A DNA stretch of 54,752 bases from the NCBI GenBank assembly GCA_023428915.1, contig JAEYWL010000047.1:1-54752 (forward strand), in the 5' to 3' direction. Shown here piece after piece: positions 52,274-54,752 of this stretch. The notes under the pieces are model-generated. The model did no database searches and had not been told where the DNA came from. It worked only from the letters and a program-made list of their open reading frames with translations. The stretch is from Verrucomicrobiota bacterium (lineage in GTDB: Bacteria; Chlamydiota; Chlamydiia; Chlamydiales; JAEYWL01). Position numbers and translations under genes: made by a program. How positions within the stretch are numbered: the first letter of the stretch is position 1; each line of letters opens with the position of its first letter.

Positions 52274-53212
52274 TTATTTTTTCTTAAGGTGATCGATAAG
52301 CATTAATACGCTTTTGCAGACCATAGGAACACCTAGCAAAAATGCTGTGCAATGCATATTATTTAAGCCTAGAGGTTTAGATATTTCGTAGTAGTCGGAG
52401 CCGGGTGTGGATTGGAGAAGGGCTTGCTCTACGCAAACATAGGTGTAAAGTCCTGCCAGCAGGTTGCAAGCATTGAAATATCCTTCCTTAGCCTGTAATC
52501 GATGCCCGCCAATAGTGCATGCTATAATCCCAAACATATCCATGACGGGGCCGCCGGCAAAAACTACAATTCTTCTATAGGTTTCGTTAAAAATTAGCCC
52601 TAACGCATTTGGCACTGTCCTGGCTCCCCACCCTGTTACAGTGAGGGCGCCTTTGTTGATAAAATATTCAATTCTAGAGTTAATGTTATTGAATAGCCCT
52701 TTGTAAAGGGCGTAGTGGCCAAGCTCATGAAAAACAAATCTGCCGGTATGGATAATTCTATTTATGATTGACGCCCGTTTTATAATAGTAAAAGAATTAA
52801 TAGCGAGATTACGTAAAAAATTTTCATTATTCGGCTTTTTTTTACCTGAAGTGCAGCGTCCCTTAGGCAGGATGGTTTTTATAGCTGCTAAAAATGTCTG
52901 CATTACCAATATATTGCTCAAAGAAAAGACGCAGTCATTGATATACCTTTCAGGGCTTTGATTTTTTTCCAGAAATATGTAAGCGAAAATTTGACCAGCG
53001 AATAATGCGGTCAATGTAATTTTCTCCGATTTTGGAAATTTGATCATCTTTTCCCAAAATTTGCTACACTGTGTATTGTTATTTCTATGAGTTACAGCTT
53101 CCATAATATGTACATCTTTATGTTTGGTGTTTTGTGTATAAGCCAAAATATTTTGAGTTTTTGTAGTGATTATTACAAGACTTTTGTAGTTGGAAAATGG
53201 CGGATTGGCCAT
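52274..53212 (-). CDS. Membrane protein with HELGH motif, M50-like metallopeptidase candidate
   Basis: The longest frame gives 312 residues. It has hydrophobic segments at about 65-82 and 95-112, then GRFVFHELGHYALYKG with H162, E163 and H166, and later VVFAGGPVMDMFGIIAC, placed like the second metal-site loop of site-2 (M50) proteases, plus further hydrophobic segments. That suggests an intramembrane zinc peptidase, but the loop lacks the usual NPxxDG form. The start is uncertain: an ATG at 53104 (MEAVTHRNNN) is as likely as the one at 53212. The stop abuts repeat B. No operon partner. Confidence 0.55.
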   Translation of the reverse strand: MANPPFSNYKSLVIITTKTQNILAYTQNTKHKDVHIMEAVTHRNNNTQCSKFWEKMIKFPKSEKITLTALFAGQIFAYIFLEKNQSPERYINDCVFSLSNILVMQTFLAAIKTILPKGRCTSGKKKPNNENFLRNLAINSFTIIKRASIINRIIHTGRFVFHELGHYALYKGLFNNINSRIEYFINKGALTVTGWGARTVPNALGLIFNETYRRIVVFAGGPVMDMFGIIACTIGGHRLQAKEGYFNACNLLAGLYTYVCVEQALLQSTPGSDYYEISKPLGLNNMHCTAFLLGVPMVCKSVLMLIDHLKKK

Positions 53213-53304
53213 AAGAAAATAAATCTTTAAAGGAACAATACGCTACTGAATGAGTTTACAGTTTCTTTTAAGCCCAATCCGTTTATTCACGGGTTGTTTT
53301 AAAC

Positions 53305-53514
53305 CTAGTTGAAATTGAACAGAGGATTGCAAGCTTTCTCTTTCCAGAAGCTTCCTTCTATTTTGGCATTTTCTATTCCTTCTATTAGACGTCTTGCATA
53401 ATTCATTTCCTTATAGAAACTATCCCTATCAGCAGCTCTCTTCCCTTCATATAGCGGTTCTCTTCTAAATTCTTGAAAAAAATCATTTTTCCATGAAAAA
53501 TAGAGGTTAGAGTT
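53305..53514 (-). pseudogene. Coding-like remnant (69 codons), unknown
   Basis: An open frame from a TAG at 53515-53517 to a TAG at 53305-53307 reads like real protein, with FSWKNDFFQEFRREPLYEG, RAADRDSFYKEMNYARRLIE and KIEGSFWKEKACNP, charged and free of low-complexity runs. It has no start codon with a ribosome binding site near its beginning. It is probably the 3' end of a decayed gene. KEMNYARRL matches the frame of the 11060-11155 remnant. Confidence 0.35.
53386..53412. repeat. 27-base repeat C, copy 2
   Basis: TAGACGTCTTGCATAATTCA and seven more bases repeat 11066-11092 with one mismatch. The copy lies within the 69-codon remnant. Confidence 0.6.
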
Positions 53515-53532
53515 CTAAATTTCATGGAAAAA
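53486..53532. promoter_or_regulatory. Inverted repeat at the start of the AAA/DUF4143 gene
   Basis: TTTTTCCATGAAA (53486-53498) and TTTCATGGAAAAA (53520-53532) are perfect 13-base inverted arms 21 bases apart; the right arm ends 1 base before the ATG. In RNA this could hide the start region. In DNA it could be an operator or the recognition site of an element. No clear ribosome binding site is present apart from the GGAAAA in the arm itself. Confidence 0.5.
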
Positions 53533-53533
53533 T

Positions 53534-54667
53534 ATGATTAGGCAATTTTTTTTAGATAAAATAGCCCAAGCATTTCAAGTTACCAATGTGGTCGCGATTT
53601 TAGGTCCGCGTCAATGCGGCAAAACAACCGCGGCTAAGCAATATATTGAAAAAGTTCCCAGTTTTCCAAGAGAAAATTATTTCGACCTTGAAAATTATCT
53701 TGATCGCGAAAGATTAAGCGATCCTCTTTTATCTTTATCTGCTTTATCCGGGCTTATAGTTATTGATGAAATTCAAAGAGCGCCTAACTTATTTGAAACT
53801 CTTCGCGTGCTAGTCGATAATAAATCCCTCAAGCAACATTATCTAATTTTAGGGAGTGCCTCGCGTGATTTAATCGCACAGTCCTCAGAGACATTAGCTG
53901 GGCGCATCACTTATTTAGAATTGACTCCTTTTATGTTCGATGAAGTCCATGAATTGGAAAAGTTATGGCTAAGAGGGGGGTATCCTCTATCTATTTTAGG
54001 TGCTAGCGATGACATTAGTGTAGCATGGCGTAAAGGATATATTAAAACCTTCTTAGAAAGAGATATTCCTGCTCTAGGTATTAAAATTCCTGCAGAACAA
54101 CTGCGGCGTTTTTGGATGATGCTGGCACACTATCATGGAAATATATTTAATGCTTCTGAACTTGGTCGATCATTAGGGGTTTCCTATAAAACAATGAAGG
54201 AATATGTCGATATTTTAACGGGTACCTTCATGATACGTCAGTTGCAACCTTGGTATGAAAATATCGGAAAAAGACAAGTAAAGACTCCAAAAGTTTACAT
54301 TCGCGATAGCGGTATTTTTCATAGCTTGATTGGAGTTAATACCAACGCTGATTTACTTATTAATCCTAAGTTAGGTGCTTCTTGGGAAGGGTTTGCTCTA
54401 GAGCAAATTATTTTCCATCTCGATGCGCAGCAAGAAGAGTGTTATTTTTGGGGAACTCATCAAAATGCCGAGCTCGATTTATTGATTATTAAAAATGGAA
54501 AACGACTAGGTTTTGAAATTAAATATTCAGCAGCGCCTAAATTAACTAAGTCTATGCAGATTGCTAAAGAAGATCTGGCGTTGGATACTTTAACCGTAGT
54601 GTATCCTGGCGATCTCGAGTATCCCCTCACGAAAGATATCCAGGTGCGGCCTTTAAAATTATTTTAA
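53534..54667 (+). CDS. AAA_14/DUF4143 ATP-binding protein
   Basis: The 377-residue protein has a Walker A GPRQCGKT at residues 24-31, a Walker B LIVIDEIQ with D78 and E79, a sensor-like LILGSASRDL, a winged-helix-like middle (FNASELGRSLGVSYKTMKEYVDIL) and a C-terminal nuclease-like fold (ELDLLIIKNGKRLGFEIKYS) matching DUF4143. Such proteins are common, often multicopy, in prokaryotes, and their role is unsettled; links to mobile elements or defence are suggested by context only. The C-terminal E-x-K pattern resembles PD-(D/E)xK nucleases, where D484-type residues here would be the ELD and EIK pairs. The frame is intact. Confidence 0.85.
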   Translation: MIRQFFLDKIAQAFQVTNVVAILGPRQCGKTTAAKQYIEKVPSFPRENYFDLENYLDRERLSDPLLSLSALSGLIVIDEIQRAPNLFETLRVLVDNKSLKQHYLILGSASRDLIAQSSETLAGRITYLELTPFMFDEVHELEKLWLRGGYPLSILGASDDISVAWRKGYIKTFLERDIPALGIKIPAEQLRRFWMMLAHYHGNIFNASELGRSLGVSYKTMKEYVDILTGTFMIRQLQPWYENIGKRQVKTPKVYIRDSGIFHSLIGVNTNADLLINPKLGASWEGFALEQIIFHLDAQQEECYFWGTHQNAELDLLIIKNGKRLGFEIKYSAAPKLTKSMQIAKEDLALDTLTVVYPGDLEYPLTKDIQVRPLKLF

Positions 54668-54752
54668 TGAAGCTAGCAGAAAATGCATGCTGACTATCGT
54701 AAATAGCGTTGCAGCATTGGTTAAGGGGCTTTTATAGTGATTTGAATATATT

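Larger units (their letters stand above)
53213..53533. other. Gene-poor stretch with remnant and repeats
   Basis: About 320 bases holding a coding-like minus-strand remnant (53305-53514), the second copy of the 27-base repeat C, and an inverted repeat ending next to the start of the ATPase gene. No tRNA or full gene seen. Confidence 0.55.

Noticed and set aside
1..54752. CRISPR arrays, tRNA and rRNA genes
   Set aside because: No regularly spaced repeats, no cloverleaf-like segments and no rRNA-like sequence were noticed in the intergenic DNA; a covariance-model scan was not possible here.

Overview
The window looks like a chromosomal segment of an environmental chlamydia (Parachlamydiales; relatives of Parachlamydia, Protochlamydia or Neochlamydia). 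This is an inference from gene content and is not proven by a marker gene: a complete 14-gene complex I operon and a cytochrome bo3 operon next to host-interaction style proteins (a 1477-residue ankyrin/cysteine-protease-like protein and several orphan proteins), AT-rich DNA with degenerate insertion-sequence ends, and two families of intergenic palindromic repeats. No rRNA, tRNA or CRISPR array was seen.

Region 1 (1-3200, minus strand) is a compact islet bracketed by insertion-sequence-like ends. It reads, in transcription order, as a 52-residue peptide with its own ribosome binding site, a tetrapyrrole-methylase-fold methyltransferase resembling borosin peptide N-methyltransferases, an MFS exporter, and a protein with an HExxH motif resembling the aKG-HExxH peptide beta-hydroxylases. 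I read this as a candidate RiPP (modified peptide) locus. The last gene is altered at its 3' end by an IS21-like end.

Region 2 (3600-10911) holds a YchJ-like protein (minus), then a plus-strand run: aconitase, a His/Cys-rich small protein, a DUF5752-like protein, a TreT-like trehalose synthase and phosphoglucomutase. The last three look like a trehalose/glucose-phosphate unit.

Region 3 (10912-18230) is an accessory patch: palindromic repeat, degenerate coding scraps, an AGCS amino-acid symporter, an orphan MASE1 histidine kinase, and a copper-type pair (multicopper oxidase plus TolC-family lipoprotein).

Region 4 (18234-31908) is nuoA to nuoN, fourteen genes in canonical order, mostly overlapping by a few bases, with a candidate promoter in front. 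A ZIP-like membrane protein and an acyltransferase follow.

Region 5 (33800-37330) holds an orphan 404-residue protein, a second full copy of the palindromic repeat, a 125-residue orphan and an SDF-type symporter. Region 6 (37337-41770) is the giant repeat/ankyrin/protease-like protein. Region 7 (41817-46560, minus) is cyoABCDE, which would take electrons from the quinol made by complex I.

Region 8 (46690-54752) holds envelope or secreted proteins (a beta-propeller-like protein, a cysteine-rich outer-membrane-type protein, an exported glycosyltransferase-FkbM fusion), an orphan helical protein with a near-consensus promoter, a membrane protein with an HELGH motif, and an AAA/DUF4143 ATPase with an inverted repeat just before its start codon.

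A recurring theme is that mobile or repetitive DNA supplies the last codons and stop of neighbouring genes (the HExxH gene, the AGCS symporter and the multicopper oxidase).
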